A stretch of DNA of 64,000 nt from Candidatus Koribacter versatilis Ellin345 (GTDB lineage: Bacteria > Acidobacteriota > Terriglobia > Terriglobales > Acidobacteriaceae): assembly GCF_000014005.1 (NCBI RefSeq), contig NC_008009.1:2604001-2668000 (forward strand). The letters are read 5' to 3'. A program made the position numbers and the translations under genes. Shown here in pieces: positions 1-8,051 of this stretch. Every line of letters begins with the position of its first letter. The stretch's first letter is position 1. A model generated the notes under the pieces. It searched no databases. It saw only the letters and a list, made by a program, of their open reading frames with translations, and had not been told where the DNA came from.

Positions 1-1371
1 GCGAATATAGAACGGCTGCGTCGCGGCGCGTATGCGGTGGTGTCAGGACAGCAGGTTGGACTGTTCGGCGGCCCTCTGCTGGCGGTGTTGAAGGCCGCGC
101 ACGCGGTACGGTTGGCGCGCGATCTGACGGCGCAAGGGACAGATACGATTCCCGTGTTTTGGATGGCGTCGGAGGACCACGACCTTGCGGAAGTGGACCA
201 CGTCTTCCTTCCCAAGAATGATTTTTCGCTGCAGCGCTTCACGGCGGATGCAACCGGCACGACGGGCGCGCCCATGTCGGACCTGCGCTTTGAACCTACG
301 ATCGAGAACCTAGTTCAGCAGACCTCCGAGCTATTGGGCGACAGCAGTCTGGTTGACATCCTGCGCGAAAGCTATCGGCCGGGCGAGACCGTGGCCGGCG
401 CATTCGGCAAGCTCTTCGCACGCTTGTTTGCGAAGCATGGGCTGGTACTGCTCGATCCCGCGGATACGGAGTTGCATCGGATTGCCGCGCCATTGTTCCG
501 GCGCGCCGTGGCCGAGGCCGCAGAGATTGCGCGTGCGCTGGTGGATCGCGGCAAAGAGCTGGAACATGCCGGATATCACGAGCAGGTAAAGGTGAGCGCG
601 TCGAGCGTGCTGCTGTTTGGCATTCAGGACGGCGCGCGAGTAGCGATCCAGCGCCAGAACGACCACTTTAGCGTCGGTAAAGAGAAACTGACCCAGGAAG
701 AGCTTCTGGCGCGGATTGACGCCGAGCCGGAGAAGTTCAATGCCAACGTGCTGCTGCGTCCGGTAATGCAGGACACATTGCTGCCAACGCTGGCATATAT
801 CGGCGGGCCGGCGGAAGTGGCGTACTTCGCGCAAGGATCAGTGGTTTATGAACGATTGCTTGGACGAGCCACGCCGATTCTGCCACGCTTCAGTGCGACG
901 CTGATCGAACCGAAGGTCGAAAAGCTGCTTGAGAAATATGACTTGAAGTTCGAAGACATCAACCACGGTGCGGATGCTCTCGCCGAGAAGCTGGCGCAGA
1001 AGACACTGCCGCCGGAATTGGATGAACAGTTCCGCGTCGCATTGGCGACCGTGACGCAAACCATGGCGCAGGCAAAGGACGCGCTGGCCAAAGTCGACGC
1101 AAGCCTGGTGGAAGCGGCGGAGCGGGCGACGTCGAAGATGCGCTACCAGGTCGGAAGATTGCATCGGCGGGCGGCGCGGGCGGCGCTGCGGAGAACCCAT
1201 GTGCTCTCGCAGCATGCGGACCTGATCGTAAATGCGCTGTATCCGGAGAAAGAGCTGCAGGAGCGCACCGTCGGGGCAGCGTATTTCCTGGCTAAGTATG
1301 GACTCGATCTCGTGGATACCCTGGTGGATGCAGCGGGGACTTGTCCGGAGCATCGGGTGATTCGGGTTTGA
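1..1371 (+). CDS. bshC: Bacillithiol biosynthesis cysteine-adding enzyme BshC (5' end missing)
   Basis: The frame is open from the first base, so the true start lies to the left; 456 residues are visible. The family is usually about 540 residues, so roughly 80-90 are missing. Near the visible N-terminus it shows VVSGQQVGLFGGPL followed by PVFWMASEDHDLAEVDHV, the nucleotide-binding-fold signature of BshC, which joins cysteine to GlcN-malate in the last step of bacillithiol synthesis. The C-terminal third is a long charged helix (about 1080-1260) like the family's coiled coil. It is cytoplasmic. The only possible in-window start, at 37, would cut into the conserved motif, so I treat the gene as partial. 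The other bsh genes are not in view. Confidence 0.93.
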   Translation, partial: ANIERLRRGAYAVVSGQQVGLFGGPLLAVLKAAHAVRLARDLTAQGTDTIPVFWMASEDHDLAEVDHVFLPKNDFSLQRFTADATGTTGAPMSDLRFEPTIENLVQQTSELLGDSSLVDILRESYRPGETVAGAFGKLFARLFAKHGLVLLDPADTELHRIAAPLFRRAVAEAAEIARALVDRGKELEHAGYHEQVKVSASSVLLFGIQDGARVAIQRQNDHFSVGKEKLTQEELLARIDAEPEKFNANVLLRPVMQDTLLPTLAYIGGPAEVAYFAQGSVVYERLLGRATPILPRFSATLIEPKVEKLLEKYDLKFEDINHGADALAEKLAQKTLPPELDEQFRVALATVTQTMAQAKDALAKVDASLVEAAERATSKMRYQVGRLHRRAARAALRRTHVLSQHADLIVNALYPEKELQERTVGAAYFLAKYGLDLVDTLVDAAGTCPEHRVIRV

Positions 1372-1397
1372 TCCTGAAGCGACCTTGTAACCATAGG

Positions 1398-1442
1398 GGT
1401 CCTTCGACTTCGCGGTCTGCGCCCGCTCCGCTCAGGATGACA
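1398..1442. repeat. Dispersed intergenic repeat (CTTCGAC...CTCAGGATGAC type)
   Basis: Between bshC and the next gene lies a block that begins GGTCCTTCGACTTCGCGG and ends GCTCAGGATGACA. I recognise this from memory as a short repeat scattered between genes in many bacterial genomes; its reverse strand often gives a false reading frame containing CHPERS, as it does here. No second copy is visible in this window. Confidence 0.55.
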
Positions 1443-1461
1443 TCGGTAGTAGAATCTCCCA

Positions 1462-1770
1462 ATGGCCAAGCATGCTGCTCCTTTCGAGACGACCTGCCCC
1501 TGCTGCGGGGCGGTGCTGAAGATTGATCCCGAGACGAAGGCGGTCTTGTCGCACGTTCCCAAGGCCGTGCCCAGAATGTTCGCGGATTTGAACGAAGCGG
1601 CCAAGGCGATGAAGGAACAAGAAGGCCGCAAGGAATCCATCTTCAAGCAGTCGGTGGAAAATCAGAAGAACGCGTCTGACCTGCTTGAGAAGAGGTTCCA
1701 GGAAGCTCTCAAGAAAGCCAAAGAGACGCCTGACCCAGGCAAACCAATCCGCGACTTCGATCTCGATTAA
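1462..1770 (+). CDS. Small hypothetical protein with N-terminal CPCC motif
   Basis: This 102-residue protein starts MAKHAAPFETTCPCCGAVLK; the TCPCCGA segment at residues 11-17 looks like one half of a zinc ribbon or a thiol motif. The rest is charged and helical (about residues 40-90, rich in K, E and A), with no membrane segment or signal peptide. It ends six bases before the glycerophosphodiesterase and probably shares its transcript. I do not recognise a characterised family. With only one cysteine pair, metal binding would need a dimer or a partner. Confidence 0.7.
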   Translation: MAKHAAPFETTCPCCGAVLKIDPETKAVLSHVPKAVPRMFADLNEAAKAMKEQEGRKESIFKQSVENQKNASDLLEKRFQEALKKAKETPDPGKPIRDFDLD

Positions 1771-1776
1771 CGTCCT

Positions 1777-2526
1777 ATGGGCGAGCAGTCCAAAAGGCCG
1801 CTCCTGCTGGGTCATCGCGGGCAGCGGCACACGCGGCGGAAGATCATCCGATACTTCCAGCCGCAAACCATTCCTCCCGACAATACGATCGCCGCTTTCG
1901 AACTCACCATGCAGCGCGGCTGCGATGGCTTCGAATTCGATGTGCGCTACACCCACGACCGCCGCGGCGTGATCTGCCACGATCCGGATTATCGCGGACA
2001 AAATGTTGCCAACACGAAGTACGAGGCCTTGCTGGAGGGACGCCGGGTGCGCGCGAAGCGCACAGACTATCCGCCGGAGGAGCAGATACCTTGCTTGGAA
2101 GATGTTATGGCACGGTTTGCCGAGCGCGCGTATCTGGATATCGAGGTTAAGATTCCCGGCTTCGAGCACGAAATTGTCGCGGCACTTCGACAACATCCAC
2201 CCACGAAGGGATTTGTGGTGTCGTCGTTTCTGCCAGCGGTGCTGCGGAGGTTTTACGAGTTAGATCCGGAGTTGCCGCTGGGATATATCTTCGGCGATCG
2301 GAAGTTGATGGCGGAGTGGCGCGATCTGCCGGTAAGCGTGGTAATTCCAAACGTGAAGCTAGCAAGTGATGATCTGGTTCAGGAGTGGCACGCGGCAGAG
2401 AAGCAGGTGTTCGTGTGGACGGTGAACCGCGAGTCGGAGATGCGTCGACTGGGGTTGTGGGGCGTGGACGCGATTATTTCCGATGACACGGAATTACTGG
2501 TGAAGGTGCTCGGCGGGAGCAAGTGA
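1777..2526 (+). CDS. Glycerophosphodiester phosphodiesterase family protein
   Basis: A 249-residue GDPD-type TIM barrel. The catalytic signatures are LGHRG (His13, Arg14), PPDNTIAAF (equivalent to the usual PENT), FEFDVR with Glu53 and Asp55, and CHDP with His68. Family members hydrolyse glycerophosphodiesters to glycerol-3-phosphate and an alcohol, using a metal ion. About 18 residues separate HRG from PPDNT, somewhat longer than typical. The central IEVK and the late WTVN motif (residues 208-211) are also as expected. There is no signal peptide, so it is likely cytoplasmic. It lies six bases after the CPCC protein and one base before the CPBP protease gene, which suggests an operon. Confidence 0.9.
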   Translation: MGEQSKRPLLLGHRGQRHTRRKIIRYFQPQTIPPDNTIAAFELTMQRGCDGFEFDVRYTHDRRGVICHDPDYRGQNVANTKYEALLEGRRVRAKRTDYPPEEQIPCLEDVMARFAERAYLDIEVKIPGFEHEIVAALRQHPPTKGFVVSSFLPAVLRRFYELDPELPLGYIFGDRKLMAEWRDLPVSVVIPNVKLASDDLVQEWHAAEKQVFVWTVNRESEMRRLGLWGVDAIISDDTELLVKVLGGSK

Positions 2527-2527
2527 G

Positions 2528-3445
2528 ATGTTCGCGCTGATGATCTTCGGCGGCCTCGGCCCATGGACAGGCGTGGAGATCGCTGTCGCTCTCGCGCTCG
2601 TCGCGTTGCTGCTGGCGTTTGGATTCGGCGGCGACAGATTCGTGCGGGCGCTCAGCTTGCGTTCACCTGTAGCTCAGGTCGCTGTCTCGACTGTCTTCGT
2701 CCTGCCGTACGTGGTGCTCGCGCTCGCCGACGGAATTTTCCAGTGGCGATGGTTCGCGGTCTATACGCTGGTACCGATCGCGGTCGCAGCGGCATTGGCC
2801 TTGTCGGCGAAGGTTGACACGGAGCAGAAGGGCACAGTCTTCGATTACGCAGTGCTGCTCCTGCTCGGTCTGGCGGTGGACCTAAGATGGTTCGAGCCAG
2901 CGTGGCCGAACCATCTACATGCGATTGGCAAGATCGTTCTGTTGGATGCGGGGCTGTATGCGTTTCTTGTCATCCGTAGGCTGACCGGAACAGGGATCGA
3001 TTTCCGTGCGCGGTGGCGGGATTGGAAGATCGGGTTGCGCGAACTCGCGTACTTCACGCCGATTGTGCTGGCGTTCGGATTCGCGCTGTCTTTCTTGCAT
3101 TGGCACTCACGATTGCCACCGTGGTGGCTGCCGCTGGCCTGGCTCTACACGGCAATGTTCATAGCGATTCCCGAAGAGATCTTTTTTCGCGGCTGGATGC
3201 AGAACCTGCTGGAGCGAAGACTTGGGCGCAGGTGGTCGCTAGTCGTGACGGCGATTGTTTTCGGCTTGTCGCACTTTAACAAGCGGATGCCACAGTTCAA
3301 CACGGCGTTCAATTGGCGCTACGTACTGCTGGCGGCGATTGCCGGAATCTTCTACGGGCGGGCCTGGAGGCAGGAGCGTCGGGTGGCGGCGTCGGCCATC
3401 ACGCATGCGTCGGTAGACACTTTGTGGTCCATCTGGCTGCGCTGA
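2528..3445 (+). CDS. CPBP family intramembrane metalloprotease
   Basis: A 305-residue polytopic membrane protein with about eight hydrophobic segments. The CPBP (Abi/CAAX-protease-like) motifs are complete: PEEIFFRG with Glu216, Glu217 and Arg221, then LSHF with His249, then ITHASVDTLW with His293. These residues form the glutamate-type intramembrane protease site. The substrate is unknown. The start is one base after the phosphodiesterase stop, so translation is probably coupled. The last 31 codons, including the His293 motif, overlap the 3' end of the convergent CPBP gene on the other strand. Confidence 0.88.
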   Translation: MFALMIFGGLGPWTGVEIAVALALVALLLAFGFGGDRFVRALSLRSPVAQVAVSTVFVLPYVVLALADGIFQWRWFAVYTLVPIAVAAALALSAKVDTEQKGTVFDYAVLLLLGLAVDLRWFEPAWPNHLHAIGKIVLLDAGLYAFLVIRRLTGTGIDFRARWRDWKIGLRELAYFTPIVLAFGFALSFLHWHSRLPPWWLPLAWLYTAMFIAIPEEIFFRGWMQNLLERRLGRRWSLVVTAIVFGLSHFNKRMPQFNTAFNWRYVLLAAIAGIFYGRAWRQERRVAASAITHASVDTLWSIWLR

Positions 3446-4095
3446 GCTTTGTGCGGCGGATGATAGCGGAGATAGCCGAGGCCCACACGCATGTTGTGGT
3501 GCATCGCTGCAGGCACGCAGACTGCGATCGTCAATCCGAAGACCGCGTGTGCAAAGCCTAGGGAATAGAGATCGCGGTAACGCAGGAATAACGTGCAGGC
3601 CGCTGCGCCCCAAATCAGCGTGAGTACCGTGAGCACCGGATTGGGGATGTGCGCCACCGCAAACAACGTCGCGCTCAACATCACCGCAAGCGCGGGCCGC
3701 TTCACGAGTCGGAGAAAACGCAGCAGGAAGTATTCCTGCAGGATGAACTGCTGGAGAAACGACCAGATCACGTATCCCCAAACGCGCGAGATCATGATGC
3801 CATTCGTGAACGGCGGGTGAAGCGTTTGCTCGTGGCGGGCGAGCAGGACCTGGAGCGTGGCGAGCGCGATGGCGGTTGGCATAATCCAGAGCGCGCGTTT
3901 AAAACCGCGGAAGCTGAATTCGACCGCATTGCGATTGGCGCGGATGCCGACGGTGGAGAGAACAATCCAGGCGAAAGCGGCGAGCGAGAGCCAGTCTTGG
4001 AGCGGGCGCGGCGACCACAGCGCCAGCATGATCAGCGTAAAAGTGAAAGCGACCTCGAACACAGGCCGCGCGGTCTGGCTCACATCCTGCTGCAC
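3352..4095 (-). CDS. CPBP-like intramembrane protease (variant motif)
   Basis: A 247-residue membrane protein with a GTG start. It has CPBP-like motifs: QEYFLLRFL at 120-128, where the family's EExxxR reads EYxxxR (Glu121, Arg126), then FAVAHI (His149), then GFAHAVFGL (His183). The second glutamate of motif 1 is replaced by tyrosine, so activity is less certain than for its neighbour. After the last conserved motif there is a polar tail of about 40 residues, and its end runs antisense into the other CPBP gene for 94 bases. It is divergent from mazG with 94 bases between the starts. Confidence 0.78.
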   Translation of the reverse strand: MQQDVSQTARPVFEVAFTFTLIMLALWSPRPLQDWLSLAAFAWIVLSTVGIRANRNAVEFSFRGFKRALWIMPTAIALATLQVLLARHEQTLHPPFTNGIMISRVWGYVIWSFLQQFILQEYFLLRFLRLVKRPALAVMLSATLFAVAHIPNPVLTVLTLIWGAAACTLFLRYRDLYSLGFAHAVFGLTIAVCVPAAMHHNMRVGLGYLRYHPPHKAQRSQMDHKVSTDACVMADAATRRSCLQARP

Positions 4096-4189
4096 AACTG
4101 CTCATTATGCCCGAAATCGAGGCGGGCGAGGCGGCGATTGGCGATTTCTTACAACCCCGAACGTGCACGAGGAATTACACTGTGGTGCA

Positions 4190-5086
4190 ATGACGACGAC
4201 AGGGGATCGCTTCGAACGCGCCGTGGCGATCATGAAGCGGCTACGCGCGCCGGGCGGGTGTCCATGGGACCGCGAGCAGACCTTCGACACGATCAAGCCT
4301 TTCACGCTGGAAGAGACTTACGAGGTCATCGAAGCGATTGACAATCGCGACTGGGACGAACTGCCGGGAGAACTCGGAGATCTGCTGCTGCAGATCCTTT
4401 TTTATGCGCAAATGGCAGCCGAGGAAGGGAAGTTCACGATTGACGAAGTCGTCGAGACACTCTCGAACAAGCTGGTGAACCGCCATCCGCACGTGTTTGG
4501 AACTGTCGAAGCCAACACCGCCGCCGAGGTCGTGCGCAATTGGGAGATGCTGAAGGCGCAGGAACGCGCGGCCAGCGGCAAGCACCAGGCGAAAGAGGCA
4601 GCGAACAAATCGCTGCTGGCCGGCGTTTCGCTGGGACTGCCAGGCCTGATCGAAGCCGGTAAGATCAGCAACAAGGCTGCGGGCGTTGGCTTCGAGTGGC
4701 CGAAGATCGAGGGACTGTTCGAAAAGCTGACGGAAGAAACCGTCGAGCTGCGCGAGGAACTAAAGCATTTTCCCGGAGGCGAGCCGACACCCCCGAGCCA
4801 GCACGGAATTGCGAGTTCCACCGGCGAAGAAGCTCTGGAAGATGGGCTACGGGCGCGGCTTGAGGATGAGATTGGCGATTTATTATTTACGGTGGTGAAC
4901 CTGGCGCGATATGTTCGAGTGGACCCGGAATCGGCGTTGAAGCGCACCAACCGTAAATTCCGCGCGCGTTTTCTCGCGATGGAACAAACAGCAGAACAGC
5001 AAGGCAGGAAGTTGGACGGCCTCTCGCTGGAGGAGTTGGAAGAACTGTGGCAGCAGTCGAAACGAGTAGAGCGGGACGGGAAATGA
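4190..5086 (+). CDS. mazG: Nucleoside triphosphate pyrophosphohydrolase MazG
   Basis: A 298-residue protein with two MazG all-alpha NTP-PPase domains. The first (about 8-115) has GGCPWDREQTF, LEETYEVIEAI and ELGDLLLQILFYA, giving the ExxE...ExxD metal sites. The second (about 150-290) has KLTEETVELREEL and RLEDEIGDLLFTVVNLARY. The enzyme hydrolyses (d)NTPs to monophosphate and pyrophosphate, a house-cleaning and stress role. The frame is open upstream, but the ATG at 4190 starts the conserved region, so I chose it. The stop overlaps the next ATG (ATGA), so it is coupled to the acetyltransferase. At 298 residues it is longer than E. coli MazG because of a linker near residues 200-215. Confidence 0.94.
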   Translation: MTTTGDRFERAVAIMKRLRAPGGCPWDREQTFDTIKPFTLEETYEVIEAIDNRDWDELPGELGDLLLQILFYAQMAAEEGKFTIDEVVETLSNKLVNRHPHVFGTVEANTAAEVVRNWEMLKAQERAASGKHQAKEAANKSLLAGVSLGLPGLIEAGKISNKAAGVGFEWPKIEGLFEKLTEETVELREELKHFPGGEPTPPSQHGIASSTGEEALEDGLRARLEDEIGDLLFTVVNLARYVRVDPESALKRTNRKFRARFLAMEQTAEQQGRKLDGLSLEELEELWQQSKRVERDGK

Positions 5087-5865
5087 GCCAGGGCGAAGTG
5101 ACGATTCGGGTATGCACCGAATTGAAGGAATGGGAGCAGTGCGTTGGATTACAACGCGAGGTCTGGGGCTTTAGTGATCTCGACCTCGTTCCGCTGCGCA
5201 TGTTCTCGGTGGCGTCGAAAATTGGCGGCCAGGTAATCGGAGCCTACGATGGCGAGCGCATGGTCGGCTTCGCGCTCGCGATCCCCGGCACGCGTAACGG
5301 CCATTCTTACTTGCACTCGCACATGCTGGCCGTTGCCGAGAGCCACCGGAACCACGGCCTCGGAAGGAAGATCAAACTCTTCCAGCGGGAGGATGCCATT
5401 GCCCGTGGCTACGAACTCATGGAATGGACCTTCGATCCGTTGGAGATCAAGAACGCCTTCCTGAACCTGACCAAGCTGGGTGCGATCGCGCGGCGATACA
5501 ACATCAACCAATACGGGATTACCAGTTCTCCGCTGCAAGGTTTCCTGCCGACGGACCGACTAGTCGCCGAGTGGTGGTTGAAGTCGAAGCGCGTCGAGAC
5601 GCTGCTGAACACGGGTTCAATGCCGGCGGTGAAGCCGGAGTTGAAGATTGAAGTTCCCGCTGAAATTTACGCATGGAAAGCCCACGAGGATACGCGCGCG
5701 AAAGCCAAAGAGGTGCAGTCGCGCAATCGCGATTTGTTCTTCGACAGCTTTGGGCGCGGCTTGGCCTGCCTCGGCTATGAGCGGGATGCGCATGGTAACG
5801 GCGCGTTTCTAGTAGGACGATGGGACGAGAACTGGTCGTACGCGACAGGACCGATCACTCAATGA
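5083..5865 (+). CDS. GNAT-type acyltransferase (COG3375-like)
   Basis: A 260-residue predicted acyltransferase. An N-terminal GNAT fold is visible: LQREVWGF, a strand GERMVGFALAIPG, then LAVAESHRNHGLGRKIKLFQ, the Q/RxxGxG/A acyl-CoA loop. A second half (about residue 110 onward) is specific to this subfamily: WTFDPLEIKNAFLNLTKLGA and the YGITSSPLQGFLPTDRL block. I chose the ATG at 5083, which overlaps the mazG stop; an in-frame ATG at 5047 would add 12 residues. The stop also overlaps the next ATG, so three genes are translationally coupled. The downstream enolase-superfamily partner suggests N-acylation of an amino acid, but that is inference. Confidence 0.85.
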   Translation: MSQGEVTIRVCTELKEWEQCVGLQREVWGFSDLDLVPLRMFSVASKIGGQVIGAYDGERMVGFALAIPGTRNGHSYLHSHMLAVAESHRNHGLGRKIKLFQREDAIARGYELMEWTFDPLEIKNAFLNLTKLGAIARRYNINQYGITSSPLQGFLPTDRLVAEWWLKSKRVETLLNTGSMPAVKPELKIEVPAEIYAWKAHEDTRAKAKEVQSRNRDLFFDSFGRGLACLGYERDAHGNGAFLVGRWDENWSYATGPITQ

Positions 5866-6971
5866 AAATCGAAGCAATTACACTGCGCGAAATTGAAATG
5901 CCGCTGGTCAACTTTTTCGAGACCAGCTTTGGGCGTATCTACAGCCGCCGCATGCTACTGGTGACGATGCATTGCGATGGCGTGGACGGCTGGGGCGAGT
6001 GCGTAGCTGACGAGGCGCCGTTTTATAGCCCGGAGTCGGTGGATACGGCGTGGCTGATTATTCGCATGTACCTGGCGCCGATGCTGCTCGGCAAAGAAGT
6101 GGAGCGAGGCGCCGACGTTCAGCCGCTGCTGGCGCGCGTGCGCGGCCATCGCATGGCCAAGGGCGTCCTTGAGAACGCAATGTGGGACGCCGAAGCGAAG
6201 GCGAAGAATCTGCCGATATGGAAGCTGCTCGGCGGTTCCCGTGAAAAGATTCCGTGTGGCGTGTCGATCGGCATCCAGGACTCGCACGAGCAGTTGCTCG
6301 ACAAGATTGAGACCGAACTCGCCGCTGGCTATCAGCGCATCAAGGTGAAGGTGAAGCCGGGATGGGACGTCGAAGTGCTCGAGAAAATTCGCAAGCGCTG
6401 GCCCGACATCCTGCTGAGCTGCGATGCGAATTCGGCATACACGCTGAGCGACTTCGAGCACCTCAAAGAGTTCGAGCAATTCAAGCTGCTGATGATCGAG
6501 CAGCCCCTCTGGAACGACGACTTCTACTTCCATGCCGCGCTACAGAAGCAACTGAAGACAGCCCTCTGTCTCGATGAGGCAATCGAAAGCTGGCGCGATG
6601 CGCAGGCCGCGCTGGAACTGGGCGCCTGCAGGATCGTCAACATCAAGGTCGGGCGCGTTGGCGGATTCAGCGAAGCCATCGCAGTCCACGACATCGCGCA
6701 ACGCTTCGGCGTGCCGGTGTGGTGCGGCGGCATGCTCGAGTGCGGCCTCGGACGGTCGCATAACATCGCGCTCTCGACGCTGCCAAATTTCTCGCTACCT
6801 GGCGATGTGTCGGCGTCCAAACGATATTGGAAGGAAGACGTAATCGAGCCCGAAGTCACGGTTTCGCCGGATGGCTTTATTCCGATTCGCGACGTGCCGG
6901 GTACGGGATATACGTTGCGCGAAGATCAGATTGAGAGAATCACCACGAAGAAAGAGACGGTGAGGGCATAG
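5862..6971 (+). CDS. o-Succinylbenzoate synthase / N-succinylamino acid racemase-like enzyme (enolase superfamily)
   Basis: A 369-residue member of the muconate-lactonising subgroup. An N-terminal capping domain is followed by the barrel, with catalytic KVKVKPGWD (KxK, second Lys the base), CDANSAY (metal Asp), MIEQPL (metal Glu), CLDEAI (metal Asp) and NIKVGRVGG (Lys on the other face), then GGMLECGLGRSHNIAL. This pattern fits OSBS (menaquinone) and N-succinylamino acid racemase equally. The immediate GNAT neighbour and the absence of other men genes favour the racemase reading. The start ATG overlaps the preceding stop. It is convergent with the YvcK gene, six bases away. Confidence 0.88.
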   Translation: MKIEAITLREIEMPLVNFFETSFGRIYSRRMLLVTMHCDGVDGWGECVADEAPFYSPESVDTAWLIIRMYLAPMLLGKEVERGADVQPLLARVRGHRMAKGVLENAMWDAEAKAKNLPIWKLLGGSREKIPCGVSIGIQDSHEQLLDKIETELAAGYQRIKVKVKPGWDVEVLEKIRKRWPDILLSCDANSAYTLSDFEHLKEFEQFKLLMIEQPLWNDDFYFHAALQKQLKTALCLDEAIESWRDAQAALELGACRIVNIKVGRVGGFSEAIAVHDIAQRFGVPVWCGGMLECGLGRSHNIALSTLPNFSLPGDVSASKRYWKEDVIEPEVTVSPDGFIPIRDVPGTGYTLREDQIERITTKKETVRA

Positions 6972-6977
6972 GCACTC

Positions 6978-8030
6978 CTAGCTGGTCCGCGCCGCTCTCT
7001 TCGTTTCCGTTCCGATCTTAATCAAATCCTCCGCCACGCGTTGCGTGTTGTGCCGAACAACGGGCGTGCCGTCCTCGTTGCGGCGATACACGTCGAGATA
7101 ATTTCCTAAGAGCGATTTCACGCCGAGCTGGCGAATGCGATCGATATCAATCGCAATCTGTTCCTGGCCTTCCTGCGCATAGCGGGTGCGCAGATCTTCC
7201 GGCGCGGGCGCGTTGTTCACGAGCGCGTAGTTGAATAGCTGGCACTGAGCATGGTCGTAGAGCGCGCGGATATGGTCGGCAGCGGTCAGGCCAAGGCTCT
7301 CGTTGGCCTGAGTCATCAGGTTGCATATGAAGACTTTCACCGCCTTCGATTCACAGATGGCTTTGGGAATGGCGCTGACCAGCAAGTTCGGCACGAGACT
7401 TGTAAAGAGCGATCCGGGGCCGATGGTGATGAGGTCGGCTTCTTCTATGGCCTGCAGGGCGTCGGGAATCGGCTGCGCGTCATTGGGAATCATGCGCAGG
7501 TTCACAATGCGCCGCTTGCTCGCAGTGATTTGCGTTTCCCCTGTGACAGTCGTCCCATCATCCATGATGGCCTCGAGCTGCACATGGCTCGTCGTAGCAG
7601 GGAAGATATGCCCGCGCGTTGCGAGCACTTCCGACGAGAGCCGCACGGCCTCTGCAAAGTCGCCGGTGAGATCGGAGAGCGCGAGCAGGAAGAGGTTGCC
7701 GAAGTTGTGGTCCTTCAGGCCTTCGCCGTGCCGAAACCGGTACTGAAAGATCCGCGAGAGCAGTTCTTCTTCTTCCGAGAGTGCGACGATGCAGTTGCGA
7801 ATGTCGCCCGGCGGTGGAACGTTGAATTCTTTCCGCAGACGACCGCTGGATCCGCCGTCGTCGCTGACGGTAACGATCGCGGTCAGGCGGCCAATCACGG
7901 CGCCGCTATGCGGTGCGTTGTCGCCGGCACGGCCAACGTAGCGCTTCAATCCGCGCAGGATGGTGGACAAGCCCGTCCCGCCGCCAATGGCAACGACTTT
8001 CAAGGACGGGTTCTCCGATAGGGATGTCAT
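6978..8030 (-). CDS. YvcK/CofD-like protein (gluconeogenesis factor family)
   Basis: A 350-residue YvcK-type protein: VVAIGGGTGLSTILRGLK near the N-terminus, TVSDDGGSSGRLRKEF, PPGDIRNCIVAL, HNFGNLFLLAL and TIGPGSLFTSLVPNLL. These are nucleotide-sugar/UDP-GlcNAc-binding family signatures. In Bacillus, YvcK is needed for normal shape on gluconeogenic carbon sources. In many bacteria it lies with rapZ and whiA; neither is here. Instead it is followed on the same strand at some distance by nothing, and preceded by a TPR protein gene. It is cytoplasmic. The ATG is supported by its position just before the conserved core. Confidence 0.92.
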   Translation of the reverse strand: MTSLSENPSLKVVAIGGGTGLSTILRGLKRYVGRAGDNAPHSGAVIGRLTAIVTVSDDGGSSGRLRKEFNVPPPGDIRNCIVALSEEEELLSRIFQYRFRHGEGLKDHNFGNLFLLALSDLTGDFAEAVRLSSEVLATRGHIFPATTSHVQLEAIMDDGTTVTGETQITASKRRIVNLRMIPNDAQPIPDALQAIEEADLITIGPGSLFTSLVPNLLVSAIPKAICESKAVKVFICNLMTQANESLGLTAADHIRALYDHAQCQLFNYALVNNAPAPEDLRTRYAQEGQEQIAIDIDRIRQLGVKSLLGNYLDVYRRNEDGTPVVRHNTQRVAEDLIKIGTETKRAARTS

Positions 8031-8051
8031 GCTTCGCGAGGAAACGCGAGA

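Noticed and set aside
1143-1646. A long minus-strand frame containing CHPERS
   Set aside because: It is the false frame produced by the dispersed repeat at 1398-1442 and lies antisense to bshC and the CPCC gene.
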